DNA of 35,811 nucleotides from a virus. Of this stretch, positions 8,534 to 16,711 are shown piece after piece. The DNA is taken from positions 1 to 35,811 of the IMG/VR virus record IMGVR_UViG_3300046011_002027, one strand, 5' to 3'. The notes beneath the pieces were generated by a model. It had not been told where the DNA came from. It saw only the letters and a program-made list of their open reading frames with translations, and did not search any database. The position numbers were made by a program, and so were the translations under genes. Each line of letters starts with the position of its first letter. The first letter of the stretch is position 1.

Positions 8534-11226
8534 CCGAGCGCATCATCGTTGACGAAACTTTGCAATCGGTCGTCATTGAGGAGTCGAACAACGAAGTCGT
8601 CGTTCGTAGCGGCTGGCCCGATGGCGCGAAGAAAGGTGCGAACAGCGACATCACCTCGATGTCGGGACTCACTGGCGGCGTTGCCACGCCGACGTATATT
8701 GACTTTGCAGCGGCTGGTGCCACGGATGCCGAGCGTCGACTGGCGTGGAATCCCGACACTGGCACAGTGCAGATTGGCATGGTCGGCGGTAACGTACAGG
8801 CCGAACTCGGGCAGACGCTCTATGCCTATGTGCACAACGCTGAAGGATCGACGATTGCCAAAGGCAAGCCTGTCTATCTCTATGAAGCGACAGGCAACAA
8901 AGCATCGGTGAAACTGGCCTACAACACCACGGACGCGACCTCTGCCAAAACTTTTGGCCTCGCAGCCGAGAGCATCGCATCGGGTGCGAATGGGTTAGTC
9001 ATCTGTCAAGGCGTGCTCGATAAGATCAACACGAGCGCATATAACGAAGGCGACACGCTGTACCTCGGCGCGACTGCTGGCACGCTTACGGCCACGAAGC
9101 CGAAAGCACCGAACCACATGGTTTATGTTGGTATCGTTGAGCGGGCCAATGCTGGAAACGGGCAGATTTATGTCCGCGTGCAAAACGGCTACGAACTAGA
9201 CGAAATCCACGATGTGCAGATCAACTCGCCCGCCAATGGGCAGTTGATTATTTACGACGCCGTTACCGGGCTTTGGAAAAACGCAAACATTACCGCCGGT
9301 ACTGGCGTCTCGATTACAAACGGCGCTGGCACAATTACTATTTCTGCACCGGAGAACGGCACGGTTAGCAGCGTCGCCACTGGCACAGGGTTAACCGGCG
9401 GGCCGATTACCTCGACTGGCACGATCAGCATTGCGAACACGGCGGTTTCTGCTGGTTCGTATGGATCAGCAAGCGCGGTTCCGACGTTTACTGTCAACGC
9501 GCAGGGTCAACTCACAGCCGCATCAAATACTAACATTGCGATTTCCAATACCGCCGTAAGCGGACTTGGCACAATGTCGACGCAAAATGCTAACAGCGTC
9601 GCTATTACTGGCGGTTCCATCAATGAAACGCCAATCGGCACAACGACAGCCGCAGCGGGCGTATTCACTACACTGTTCGAGACAGTTAGCAGCACGCAAT
9701 ACGCGATCGCTTCGCAGTACGATGTAGGCACAGCGGCTAATCAAATTCCGTTGAATCAATATCTTGGAACCATGGCGTTCCAAGACGCAGCGGGCGTGTC
9801 GCTTGGACAGGTCACGATTGCCGACGGCGTGAAACTTAACGGGTTGACCGCAAGCACCGCGCTTGCAGTCGATTCAAACAAAAACATTGTTAGCGTCACC
9901 AATACCGGCACTGGTAATAACGTACTGGCAACCAGCCCGACGCTCACAACGCCAAACCTCGGTACACCGTCGGCGCTAACGCTCACGAATGCAACCGGCT
10001 TGCCGGTATCGACCGGCATTAGTGGCTTGGGCGCGAACGTAGCAACTTTCCTTGCGACGCCATCGAGCAGCAATCTTGCCGCAGCCGTGACGGATGAAAC
10101 CGGATCAGGCGCGTTAGTGTTTGCAACCAGCCCCACGCTGACCACGCCGAACCTTGGCACACCATCTGCCCTAACGCTGACGAACGCCACAGGGCTTCCA
10201 GTTTCGACAGGTATTTCGGGGCTTGGCGCTAATGTCGCCACGTTCCTTGCTACGCCGTCGAGCAGCAATTTAGCAGCAGCAGTGACAGATGAGACGGGTT
10301 CGGGAGCATTAGTCTTTGCGACTAGCCCGACGCTTACGACTCCGAACCTTGGCACACCGTCGGCAGTCACGCTAACCAACGGAACCGGATTGCCGATTAG
10401 CAGTGGCGTATCGGGGCTTGGCAGCAACGTAGCGACGGCGCTCGCAGTAAACGTCGGCACTGCCGGTGCGTTTATCGTCAACGGCGGCGCATTAGGAACG
10501 CCGTCTAGCGGCACGGTCACGAATCTGACTGGTACGGCCAGTATCAACATTAACGGAACGGTCGGCGCTACTACGCCGAATACTGGCGCGTTTACGACGT
10601 TATCGGCTACCGGCAACGTCACGCTCGGCGATGCTACGTCCGATACGATTACGGCGAATGGCCGATTCAATACCGACATTGTACCTAGCACGAATAATGC
10701 TCGGGACTTGGGTACATCGGCGTTGCAATTCCGCGATGTGTACTCTGTTGAGTATTGGGAGAACGGGTACAACATCGCGTCGCAAGCCGACGTCGGCACT
10801 GCTCCGAACCAACTCCCGCTTAACCAGTATCTCGGAACGATGGCGTTTCAAGATTCAGCGAGTATTACGGTCGGGCAGTTACGCGCTAATGGAACGGGTG
10901 GTATTGGGTACTCGACCGGAGCCGGTAGCGCGGTTACACAGGCTACATCTCGCACCACAGGCGTTACGATCAATGCCGCTTGCGGAGCGATCACGCTGGT
11001 ATCGGCAGCGGGTACAACTTCGTGGCAGACTTTCACGGTCACAAACAGCGCCGTCGCAGCCACTGATACGATTGTGGTGAATCAGAAATCGGGTACGGAC
11101 TTGAATATGATTCATGTAACGAACGTCGCAGCCGGGTCGTTTAAGATTAGTTTTGCAACGACTGGCGGAACGACCGCCGAGCAACCCGTATTCAACTTCG
11201 CTGTGATTAAATCGGTCGCGGCATAA
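8530..11226 (+). CDS. Large repetitive tail fibre protein
   Basis: Protein of 898 aa from the ATG at 8530, which overlaps the previous stop (ATGA); the frame is open further upstream, but that start lies inside the previous gene. Residues 1-230 form a distinct head domain (TERIIVDETLQSVVIEESNN, then a region with YVHNAEGSTIAKGKPVYLYE and YVGIVERANAGNGQIYVRV). The rest is low-complexity Thr/Asn/Gly/Ala beta-repeat sequence. Two 65-residue units beginning TSPTLTTPNLGTPSALTLTN follow each other with identical protein sequence, then a third, degenerate partial copy. A second duplicated block contains LPLNQYLGTMAFQD. Such repeats are common in phage fibres. There is no S74 domain; the C-terminal 70 residues look like a small beta domain. 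Confidence 0.82.
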   Translation: MTERIIVDETLQSVVIEESNNEVVVRSGWPDGAKKGANSDITSMSGLTGGVATPTYIDFAAAGATDAERRLAWNPDTGTVQIGMVGGNVQAELGQTLYAYVHNAEGSTIAKGKPVYLYEATGNKASVKLAYNTTDATSAKTFGLAAESIASGANGLVICQGVLDKINTSAYNEGDTLYLGATAGTLTATKPKAPNHMVYVGIVERANAGNGQIYVRVQNGYELDEIHDVQINSPANGQLIIYDAVTGLWKNANITAGTGVSITNGAGTITISAPENGTVSSVATGTGLTGGPITSTGTISIANTAVSAGSYGSASAVPTFTVNAQGQLTAASNTNIAISNTAVSGLGTMSTQNANSVAITGGSINETPIGTTTAAAGVFTTLFETVSSTQYAIASQYDVGTAANQIPLNQYLGTMAFQDAAGVSLGQVTIADGVKLNGLTASTALAVDSNKNIVSVTNTGTGNNVLATSPTLTTPNLGTPSALTLTNATGLPVSTGISGLGANVATFLATPSSSNLAAAVTDETGSGALVFATSPTLTTPNLGTPSALTLTNATGLPVSTGISGLGANVATFLATPSSSNLAAAVTDETGSGALVFATSPTLTTPNLGTPSAVTLTNGTGLPISSGVSGLGSNVATALAVNVGTAGAFIVNGGALGTPSSGTVTNLTGTASININGTVGATTPNTGAFTTLSATGNVTLGDATSDTITANGRFNTDIVPSTNNARDLGTSALQFRDVYSVEYWENGYNIASQADVGTAPNQLPLNQYLGTMAFQDSASITVGQLRANGTGGIGYSTGAGSAVTQATSRTTGVTINAACGAITLVSAAGTTSWQTFTVTNSAVAATDTIVVNQKSGTDLNMIHVTNVAAGSFKISFATTGGTTAEQPVFNFAVIKSVAA
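9931..10440 (+). repeat. Tandem 195-bp coding repeat, two full copies and a partial third
   Basis: Unit 1 is 9931-10125 and unit 2 is 10126-10320. A degenerate third copy starts at 10321 and fades near 10440. The two full units encode the same 65 amino acids without a single change, yet by my codon-by-codon count about 41 of 65 codons differ, including AGT versus TCG for one serine. The duplication is therefore old at DNA level while the protein was strictly kept. Confidence 0.9.
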
Positions 11227-11239
11227 AGGAGGCTAGCAC

Positions 11240-12490
11240 ATGAGTTTATCCACTAACTTTCCAACGATTCGCCCGACGCTGTTGCTGGACTTTGCAAATT
11301 CTGGGACGGTTGATCCGCGCATCACGTTTACCCGAGCGTCTACGGCAACGTACTTCAACCAACACGGCGTATTGCAATCTGCCGCAGCAGACCAACCGCG
11401 CTTTGACTACGACCCCTCCACGTTGGCGGCTCAGGGGCTGCTGATTGAGGAGTCGAGGACTAACAGCATCCGTAACAATACGATGCAGGGTGCGGTAGCG
11501 GGTACGCCGGGGACTGACCCAACAAATTGGGTAAATAGTATTCCCGCTGGAATCACACAGCAATTAGTTGGCACAGGAACAGAAAACGGCATTACTTATA
11601 TAGATTACAGGTTTTCCGGTACTGCGACTGGTGCAATAGTTATTAGGCCGGATTCAGAATCGCAAGTAGTTGCATCTTCTGGTCAAGCGTGGACGGGAAC
11701 CAGTTACGTCAAACTGATTTCAGGTTCATTAACAAATGTTGGCTGTCGTCTGAATATGCGACAGGGATTAGCGGCTGGCACGCTTGTCTCACAAACAGAT
11801 GTCGTTTTTACTCCGACGACAGCCGCGCTTAACACACAGCGTTTTATTAACTCTGTTGCAAGTATGGACCCAACAACTGAACGAATTATGGTTCGCGTTG
11901 TGTTGGATGCTACTGGCGCCATTGACATCACCCTCCGCATTGGCCTGCCCCAACTAGAGCAAAGCGCATTTGCCACGAGCGTTATCCCCACGACCACCAC
12001 CGCTCTCACGCGCAACGCGGATTTGGCGACTATGACGGGGACTAACTTCTCGTCGTGGTATAACGCGAGTGAGGGGACGTTGTATTACGAAGGCATGGTG
12101 CAGGCTAACAATGACGGCATTGTTTACACCGGAATTGGAAATACTTTTGACAATACCGCTTATTTTGTTAGAGCCGCTCCTAATCAAACATGGATTGTAA
12201 GAAGCGGCGCATCTGCTCAAGCAGCAGTAGATGTAGTTTTTACGCCGACAGCAAATGTGCCATTCAAAATGGTTGGAACTCTAAAAGTTAACGATTTTGC
12301 GTTTTGCGTTAACGGCGGGACTGTTGCAACGGATGTGTCTGGTGCAGTTCCTGCAAGTGCTGTGCGGCTGGGTATTGGTAATTCGCCATGGGCGGCTTCT
12401 GGCGGCAACGCACGGCAGCAATGGATACGCTCTATTCGGTACTACCCCGTGCGCGTTACCAACGCTCAACTTCAGGCTTTAACAGGTTAA
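11240..12490 (+). CDS. Head spike/fibre-like adhesin with lectin-like domains
   Basis: Protein of 416 aa. A strong ribosome site AAAGGAGG (11225-11232) lies 7 nt before the ATG, the best in this region, so the product is probably made in quantity. Residues 28-75 contain TRASTATYFNQHGVLQ, RFDYDPST and LLIEESRTNS, the signature I associate with phage proteins annotated as head spike fibre domain. Two beta-sandwich regions follow, each resembling a carbohydrate-binding or concanavalin-like fold: residues 95-240 ending LRIGLPQLEQSAFATS, and 260-410 with a YNASEGTLYYEGMV strand. Parts around 11560-11900 and 12120-12330 are AT-richer. It probably decorates capsid or tail and binds glycans; which one is unknown. 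Confidence 0.72.
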   Translation: MSLSTNFPTIRPTLLLDFANSGTVDPRITFTRASTATYFNQHGVLQSAAADQPRFDYDPSTLAAQGLLIEESRTNSIRNNTMQGAVAGTPGTDPTNWVNSIPAGITQQLVGTGTENGITYIDYRFSGTATGAIVIRPDSESQVVASSGQAWTGTSYVKLISGSLTNVGCRLNMRQGLAAGTLVSQTDVVFTPTTAALNTQRFINSVASMDPTTERIMVRVVLDATGAIDITLRIGLPQLEQSAFATSVIPTTTTALTRNADLATMTGTNFSSWYNASEGTLYYEGMVQANNDGIVYTGIGNTFDNTAYFVRAAPNQTWIVRSGASAQAAVDVVFTPTANVPFKMVGTLKVNDFAFCVNGGTVATDVSGAVPASAVRLGIGNSPWAASGGNARQQWIRSIRYYPVRVTNAQLQALTG

Positions 12491-12501
12491 GAGGAACTAC
12501 C

Positions 12502-12780
12502 ATGTATATTGACTATTACCTCAAGTTTGACTCCGAAGCCGCAGCAAAGGCGGTGCTGTATCAGGGCGAAGAAGGTAGCGAAATTCCCAAGTACCTTGCG
12601 ATTGACCTCATCGGCACGGTGTATAAGCCAACCGGCAAGATGCTCCAGAGCGAGGAAGGCGAGTTCCCTGAGATGGCTCCGGTGCCGGGGTATCACGCGA
12701 ACGTGCGGGTTGTGGACGCAGCCCCGGAGTTGGAGCCGTACCGCGTGTATCCGGTGACTCCGAGCCGGATGTGGGCGTAG
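12502..12780 (+). CDS. Small conserved phage protein, fibre-linked
   Basis: Protein of 92 aa from the ATG at 12502, with GAGG about 7 nt upstream; the longer open frame reaches back into the adhesin gene and is not needed. The sequence begins MYIDYYLKFDSEAAAKAVLY and ends YRVYPVTPSRMWA, with GTVYKPTGKML between. This resembles small proteins found beside fibre genes in several uncultured phages. It is acidic, with no membrane segment. It could be an assembly factor for the adhesin or a capsid accessory. Function unknown. Confidence 0.75.
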   Translation: MYIDYYLKFDSEAAAKAVLYQGEEGSEIPKYLAIDLIGTVYKPTGKMLQSEEGEFPEMAPVPGYHANVRVVDAAPELEPYRVYPVTPSRMWA

Positions 12781-12781
12781 C

Positions 12782-15178
12782 GTGGCAATCGAGTTAAAGC
12801 CAACCGCGACAATGGCCGAAGAAGCCGAACGCGGGTTATCGTGGCGCGAGGAATTCGGGCGGGGCGGAACCGCCGTCGGCGTCGCTAGGGCGCGTGATAT
12901 AAAAAACCGTGTTACATTATCACCGGAAACTGTCCGGCGCATGGTTTCGTACTTTGCAAGACATGAAGTCGACAAGCAGGGCGAAGGATGGTCGCCGGGG
13001 GAAGATGGCTACCCATCGGCTGGCCGGATTGCATGGGCGTTATGGGGCGGCGATCCGGGCCGCGCATGGGCGAATGAAAAAGACCGGCTATTAGACGCCG
13101 AGGAAAGCGAGGGTCGGAATATGGATCAACAAAGACACGTTATCGCTGTCGTCGAGGACGAGGCAACCGTTACCGTGACATTCGCCAAGTCGGAGTACGA
13201 CATGGACGAAAGCGAGGAAGCGGACGAGGCTATCGAGGCGTTGGAAGAAGCCGCCGAGGATGGCGAGGAAATCTTCGCCGAGGGAGAGCGTCCCAAGGAT
13301 ATGTACGGCAACGAGCCGTATGAAGAGGACTACGCTGGCCCTGCCAAGCGCAAGGGGCCGACCGAGCGTGTATTTCGCTCGGCGATCTTTGAGCGTGCGT
13401 CCATCATGGAAGATCAGCGTCGTGCGACGTTGGCTTTCTCTAGCGAGATGGCGGTAGACCGTGGCTGGGGCATGGAAATCCTCGACCACTCGCCAGGATC
13501 AATCGACATGGAGTTTATTGGCAGTGGCCGTGCGCCGCTGCTTGTGGATCACGAGATGGCCGATCAAGTCGGCGTCGTGGAGCAGATCAGCCTCGGAGCA
13601 GACCGCGTGGCGCGGGCTGTCGTGCGCTTTGGGAAAAGTGCGCGAGCCGAGGAAATCTGGCAGGACGTAAAGGATGGCATACGGTCAAACGTGTCTGTCG
13701 GTTACGTTATCAGCGAGATGGTATCGGACGGAAAGCAAGGAGACCGGGAGGTTTTCCGCGCAGTCAGTTGGATGCCGCTCGAAATCAGTATCGTATCTAT
13801 ACCGGCAGATACCAGCGTCGGCGTTGGTCGTGCGATCAACACTGCGCCGGTGGCCGAACCTAAAATCATTGTCAAGGAGACAAAAATGTCTGACGAAATC
13901 AACAGCGTCCGTGAGGATGCAGCAAAGGCCGAACGCGCCCGCGTTTCGACGATTATGGATCTGGCCTCGCGTCACAATCAGCGCGAGTTCGGCGAGTCGG
14001 CAATTCGTGACGGAGCCTCGATTGAGCAGTTCCGTGGCGCGTTGCTCGACAAGGTGGCCTCCAAGCCGCTGAACGTCGACCACGAGGTCGGCCTCTCCGA
14101 TAAGGAAGTGCGTTCGTTCTCGTTCGTCCGTGCGATCAAGGCTCTGTCGAACCCGCAGGATCGTCGCGCCCAAGAGGACGCGGCTTTCGAGTTCGAAGTG
14201 TCCGAAGCCGCCGCGAAGAAGGAAGGCCGCACCTCGCGCGGTCTCTTGATTCCGGTTGATGTGCTGTACGGTAAGCGCGATCTGACCACCTCGACGGCCT
14301 CTGGCACGGCGAAGGCGGGCAACCTCGTTGCGACCGATCTGCTGGCTGCGTCGTTCATCGACGTGCTGCGTAACAAGATGGTGCTCAACACCCTTGGCGC
14401 GCAGTTCCTCACGGGCCTCAACGGCAACGTCGCCATCCCGCGCAAGACCTCGGCTTCTTCGGCCTACTGGGTCGCCGAGAACAGCGCACCGACGGAGAGC
14501 ACCAACGCTCCGGCGTTCGATCAAGTGACGATGTCGCCGAAGACCCTCGGTGCCTACGTTGACATCAGCCGCCGCTTGATGCTCCAGTCGTCGCTCGACA
14601 TCGAGAACCTCGTCCGCAATGACTTGGCTACCTCGATTGCCGTGGCGATGGACGGTGCTGCGGTCGCTGGCTCGGGCAGCAACAAGCCGACCGGCGTGCT
14701 CAACACGTCGGGCATTGGCTCGGTGACGCTCGGCACGAACGGTGCTGCGCCGACTTGGGCGATGGTGGTAAACCTCGTGAAGGAAGTGGAGACGGACAAC
14801 GCGTTGACCGGCTCTGCGGCGTTCCTTACGAACGGACAGGTGAAGGCGAAACTCTCCACGACCTCTCGGCAGTCGAGCGGCGTGGAAGGCAACTTCATCC
14901 TCGGCCCGGATATGGCGAACCTGTACGGCTACCCGATCTACGTTTCGCAGCAGGTTCCCTCGAACCTCACGAAGGGTTCGGGTTCCAGCCTCTCGGCCAT
15001 GTTGTTCGGTGTGTGGAGCGATCTGCTCATCGGCCAGTGGTCGGGTATCGACATCCTCGTCGATCAGTACAGCGGTTCGAATGCCGGTACGGTGCGCGTC
15101 GTGGCGTTCCACGATTGCGACTTCGCCGTGCGGCACCCCGAGTCGTTCGCCGAGTGCAACGAGATCATCACGACCTAA
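12782..15178 (+). CDS. Fused prohead protease and HK97-fold major capsid protein
   Basis: Protein of 798 aa holding four parts. Residues 1-105 are a basic domain with GRGGTAVGVARARD and GYPSAGRIAWALWGGDPG. Residues 106-195 are a very acidic linker. Residues 196-350 are a U35/S78-type prohead protease, with LVDHEMADQVGVVE (candidate catalytic His257), RSNVSVGY (candidate Ser302 or Ser305) and PLEISIVSIPAD. Residues 369-798 are an HK97-like capsid protein: a helical delta/scaffold segment, then RGLLIPVDVL, AYWVAENSAPTES, TLGAYVDISRRLMLQSS and SGIDILVDQYSG. Protease and capsid are normally separate genes. The GTG start is 1 nt after the previous stop and has a weak ribosome site; an ATG at 12812 is an alternative. 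An internal start at 13886 probably makes free capsid subunit. Confidence 0.92.
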   Translation: MAIELKPTATMAEEAERGLSWREEFGRGGTAVGVARARDIKNRVTLSPETVRRMVSYFARHEVDKQGEGWSPGEDGYPSAGRIAWALWGGDPGRAWANEKDRLLDAEESEGRNMDQQRHVIAVVEDEATVTVTFAKSEYDMDESEEADEAIEALEEAAEDGEEIFAEGERPKDMYGNEPYEEDYAGPAKRKGPTERVFRSAIFERASIMEDQRRATLAFSSEMAVDRGWGMEILDHSPGSIDMEFIGSGRAPLLVDHEMADQVGVVEQISLGADRVARAVVRFGKSARAEEIWQDVKDGIRSNVSVGYVISEMVSDGKQGDREVFRAVSWMPLEISIVSIPADTSVGVGRAINTAPVAEPKIIVKETKMSDEINSVREDAAKAERARVSTIMDLASRHNQREFGESAIRDGASIEQFRGALLDKVASKPLNVDHEVGLSDKEVRSFSFVRAIKALSNPQDRRAQEDAAFEFEVSEAAAKKEGRTSRGLLIPVDVLYGKRDLTTSTASGTAKAGNLVATDLLAASFIDVLRNKMVLNTLGAQFLTGLNGNVAIPRKTSASSAYWVAENSAPTESTNAPAFDQVTMSPKTLGAYVDISRRLMLQSSLDIENLVRNDLATSIAVAMDGAAVAGSGSNKPTGVLNTSGIGSVTLGTNGAAPTWAMVVNLVKEVETDNALTGSAAFLTNGQVKAKLSTTSRQSSGVEGNFILGPDMANLYGYPIYVSQQVPSNLTKGSGSSLSAMLFGVWSDLLIGQWSGIDILVDQYSGSNAGTVRVVAFHDCDFAVRHPESFAECNEIITT
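13874..13888 (+). promoter_or_regulatory. Internal ribosome site and in-frame start for free capsid protein
   Basis: AAGGAGA at 13874-13880 stands 5 nt before ATG 13886, in frame with the protease-capsid fusion. It is a far better initiation site than the GTG at 12782. Starting here gives a 430-aa protein (MSDEINSVREDAAKAERAR...) equal to delta domain plus capsid, the normal size of a separate HK97-type precursor. This arrangement parallels the nested protease/scaffold gene starts of lambda C/Nu3. Confidence 0.75.
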
Positions 15179-15180
15179 GA

Positions 15181-15699
15181 GTGATCGATCTAGCCGCATT
15201 GGAGGGTCGCCATCGGGGGCAGCGTTGCGCTGTTCTCGGTGGTGGCCCGTCCTTGGTGGAAGACATCAAGGCGGTGCAGCCACTGCTATTGCAGGGGGGC
15301 GTGTTGGTTGGAGTCAATCAGCACGCTCTCCTGCTCTCTCTTGATTACATTGTGTATCAAGACAAAGACATCTGGCCGTTGATTAAAGGTCACGCGCCAG
15401 TGATTTCGCACCACAAAGATGCGTGCGATATTTGGTCGGGCATCTGTCCCGACTTCGGATTCTCCGGCGGCACGGCAACGTGGATTGCTGGATTTATGGG
15501 CTTCGAACAGATATACATCTGCGGCTGCGACAACTACATGAGCAACCGGCGGTACTGGCACAGCAAGTTGGGCGATCTGCGCGTCGAGGATGGTATCTCC
15601 AACGTGCAAGCATGGATTAAGGTTCGGGACTACATGAAAGAGCCCGAACGAGTACGAGTGGCTTCTGGCTGTCTAACACAGGTATTCCAAGCATTATGA
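15181..15699 (+). CDS. MptE/DUF115-like Rossmann-type protein
   Basis: Protein of 172 aa from a GTG 2 nt after the capsid stop; the frame is open upstream only as a shadow of the capsid gene. It has a nucleotide-binding style start CAVLGGGPSLVEDI, a strand VLVGVNQHALLL followed by LDYIVYQDKDIWPLI, and later FSGGTATWIAGFMGF then IYICGCDNYM. That order (GxGPSL, then GG-x-A, then IxICGxD) matches the 6-hydroxymethylpterin pyrophosphokinase MptE-like (DUF115) family, also seen in motility-associated proteins of sialic-acid type pathways. The substrate here is unknown. It lies between capsid and connector genes and overlaps the next gene as ATGA. Small relatives occur in other phage head modules. 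Confidence 0.62.
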   Translation: MIDLAALEGRHRGQRCAVLGGGPSLVEDIKAVQPLLLQGGVLVGVNQHALLLSLDYIVYQDKDIWPLIKGHAPVISHHKDACDIWSGICPDFGFSGGTATWIAGFMGFEQIYICGCDNYMSNRRYWHSKLGDLRVEDGISNVQAWIKVRDYMKEPERVRVASGCLTQVFQAL

Positions 15700-15881
15700 A
15701 GGTCGAGATGATCCGCTCCCGTCTTTACAACGGGCAAACGCTTGAACGTGGCCGGGTGGTTGAAGTAGACCCGACCTTCGGAAAGTGGCTTGTGGGCCGT
15801 GGCATGGCGGTCGAGTACACCCGCCCGTCTTTCTTCCAGCCAGAGCAGCCGAAACGTGGACGCCCGCGAAAAGGAGATTGA
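15696..15881 (+). CDS. Small SH3-like head protein with AT-hook tail
   Basis: Protein of 61 aa, translationally coupled (ATGA) to the preceding gene. Residues 1-42 (RLYNGQTLERGRVVEVDP, then WLVGRGMAVEY) fit the small SH3-like barrel found in phage head modules (the DUF7302 type, by recall). The C-terminus PKRGRPRKGD contains the AT-hook core RGRP flanked by basic residues, which in other proteins binds the minor groove of AT-rich DNA. It could contact packaged DNA or the capsid interior. The AT-hook may be chance in such a short basic tail. Confidence 0.7.
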   Translation: MKVEMIRSRLYNGQTLERGRVVEVDPTFGKWLVGRGMAVEYTRPSFFQPEQPKRGRPRKGD

Positions 15882-16401
15882 AAAGTACCGCGACGTCTAT
15901 AGTCGGTATCCGCACTATGCAATGGCCGACGATAGACTGCACCCCGTCCGTGCCGCATTGAAAGGCTATAAGGGGGCTTTTCTGGACGTATCTTGCGGCA
16001 GGGGTGAGTTAATCCGCGAAGCCGCTCTAATGGGCTTTAATCCAGTTATAGGCACGGAGGCTGTGCCGGAACTATGTGGCGGCAATGTGCAAAACGCCAC
16101 CGTCACTAGCCTACCCTTTGCCGATAAGTCATTCGACGTAGTGACTTGCATTGACGTAATCGAGCACATCCTAGAGCCGGACATCGTGCCGGGACTGCGA
16201 GAACTCGAGCGCGTCTGCAGTGGGACGATCATCATTGCTGCAGCCGACTACCCAACATGGTGGGATGGGGTGAACCTACACCCTTCGGCGCGACCTTACC
16301 CAGAGTGGCATCGGCTGTTCAGCGAGACCTTCAGCGGGACGGTGCGATTGATCGGGCCGACCTCAACCAGCGAAATGTGGAGCGTGACGTATGCCAGTTG
16401 A
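15856..16401 (+). CDS. Class I SAM-dependent methyltransferase
   Basis: Protein of 181 aa from a GTG at 15856 that overlaps the previous gene by 26 nt. Motif I FLDVSCGRGELIREA, motif II VIGTEAVPELCGG, then VTSLPFADKSFDVVTCIDVI ending EHI, which is the typical Methyltransf_11/23 pattern. A tryptophan/proline-rich segment (YPTWWDGVNLHP, RPYPEWHRLF) may bind the substrate. No DNA-methylase catalytic motif (PCQ or DPPY) is present, so the target is more likely a small molecule, glycan or protein. An ATG at 15922 would cut into the N-terminal helix; the GTG has only a weak ribosome site. Overlaps the next gene by 11 nt. Confidence 0.82.
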   Translation: MDAREKEIEKYRDVYSRYPHYAMADDRLHPVRAALKGYKGAFLDVSCGRGELIREAALMGFNPVIGTEAVPELCGGNVQNATVTSLPFADKSFDVVTCIDVIEHILEPDIVPGLRELERVCSGTIIIAAADYPTWWDGVNLHPSARPYPEWHRLFSETFSGTVRLIGPTSTSEMWSVTYAS

Positions 16402-16711
16402 AAGCGCATTCGACCGCTCGGCATTTGTATCGGATGCGGCGGTGACCTTTATTTACAAGAACCAAGGCACGCGCTATACCATGCGCGGCATATTCGACAG
16501 CGACTACCAAGGCGTGAATGTCGCCGATCCAGAGTTTGCAAGCGATCAACCGCAGATCACGTTGCCAACCTCTGCGCTGCCCTTTGAGCCGCTGCAAGGC
16601 GATAAGGTCTACTATAACGAAGAGGTCTACAACGTCCGCAATTTCCGAGCAGATGGCACAGGCATGACTGTGCTAGTCCTTGAAATCACAACGGGCTTGT
16701 CTGCGCCATGA
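16391..16711 (+). CDS. Head-tail connector, FII-like (copy 1)
   Basis: Protein of 106 aa. It begins with ESAFDRSAF, as lambda FII-type stoppers begin with a short helix, and continues with a beta domain: YTMRGIFDSDYQGVNVAD, ITLPTSALPFEPLQGDKV and YNVRNFRADGTGMTVLVLE. Such proteins close the head and form the interface for the tail. The gene overlaps the methyltransferase end, and its stop overlaps the start of a second, clearly paralogous copy as ATGA. Its position between capsid and tail terminator supports the call. Confidence 0.75.
   Translation: MPVESAFDRSAFVSDAAVTFIYKNQGTRYTMRGIFDSDYQGVNVADPEFASDQPQITLPTSALPFEPLQGDKVYYNEEVYNVRNFRADGTGMTVLVLEITTGLSAP

Noticed and set aside
9756-10799. 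Minus-strand frame of 347 aa opposite the fibre repeats
   Set aside because: The repeats in it are the complement of the fibre repeats; Val/Pro/Ala-rich with no independent evidence.
13685-15199. Long minus-strand frame (504 aa) opposite the capsid gene
   Set aside because: It mirrors the capsid coding frame, is Arg/His-rich with no motif, and has no ribosome site; GC-rich codon bias opens it.
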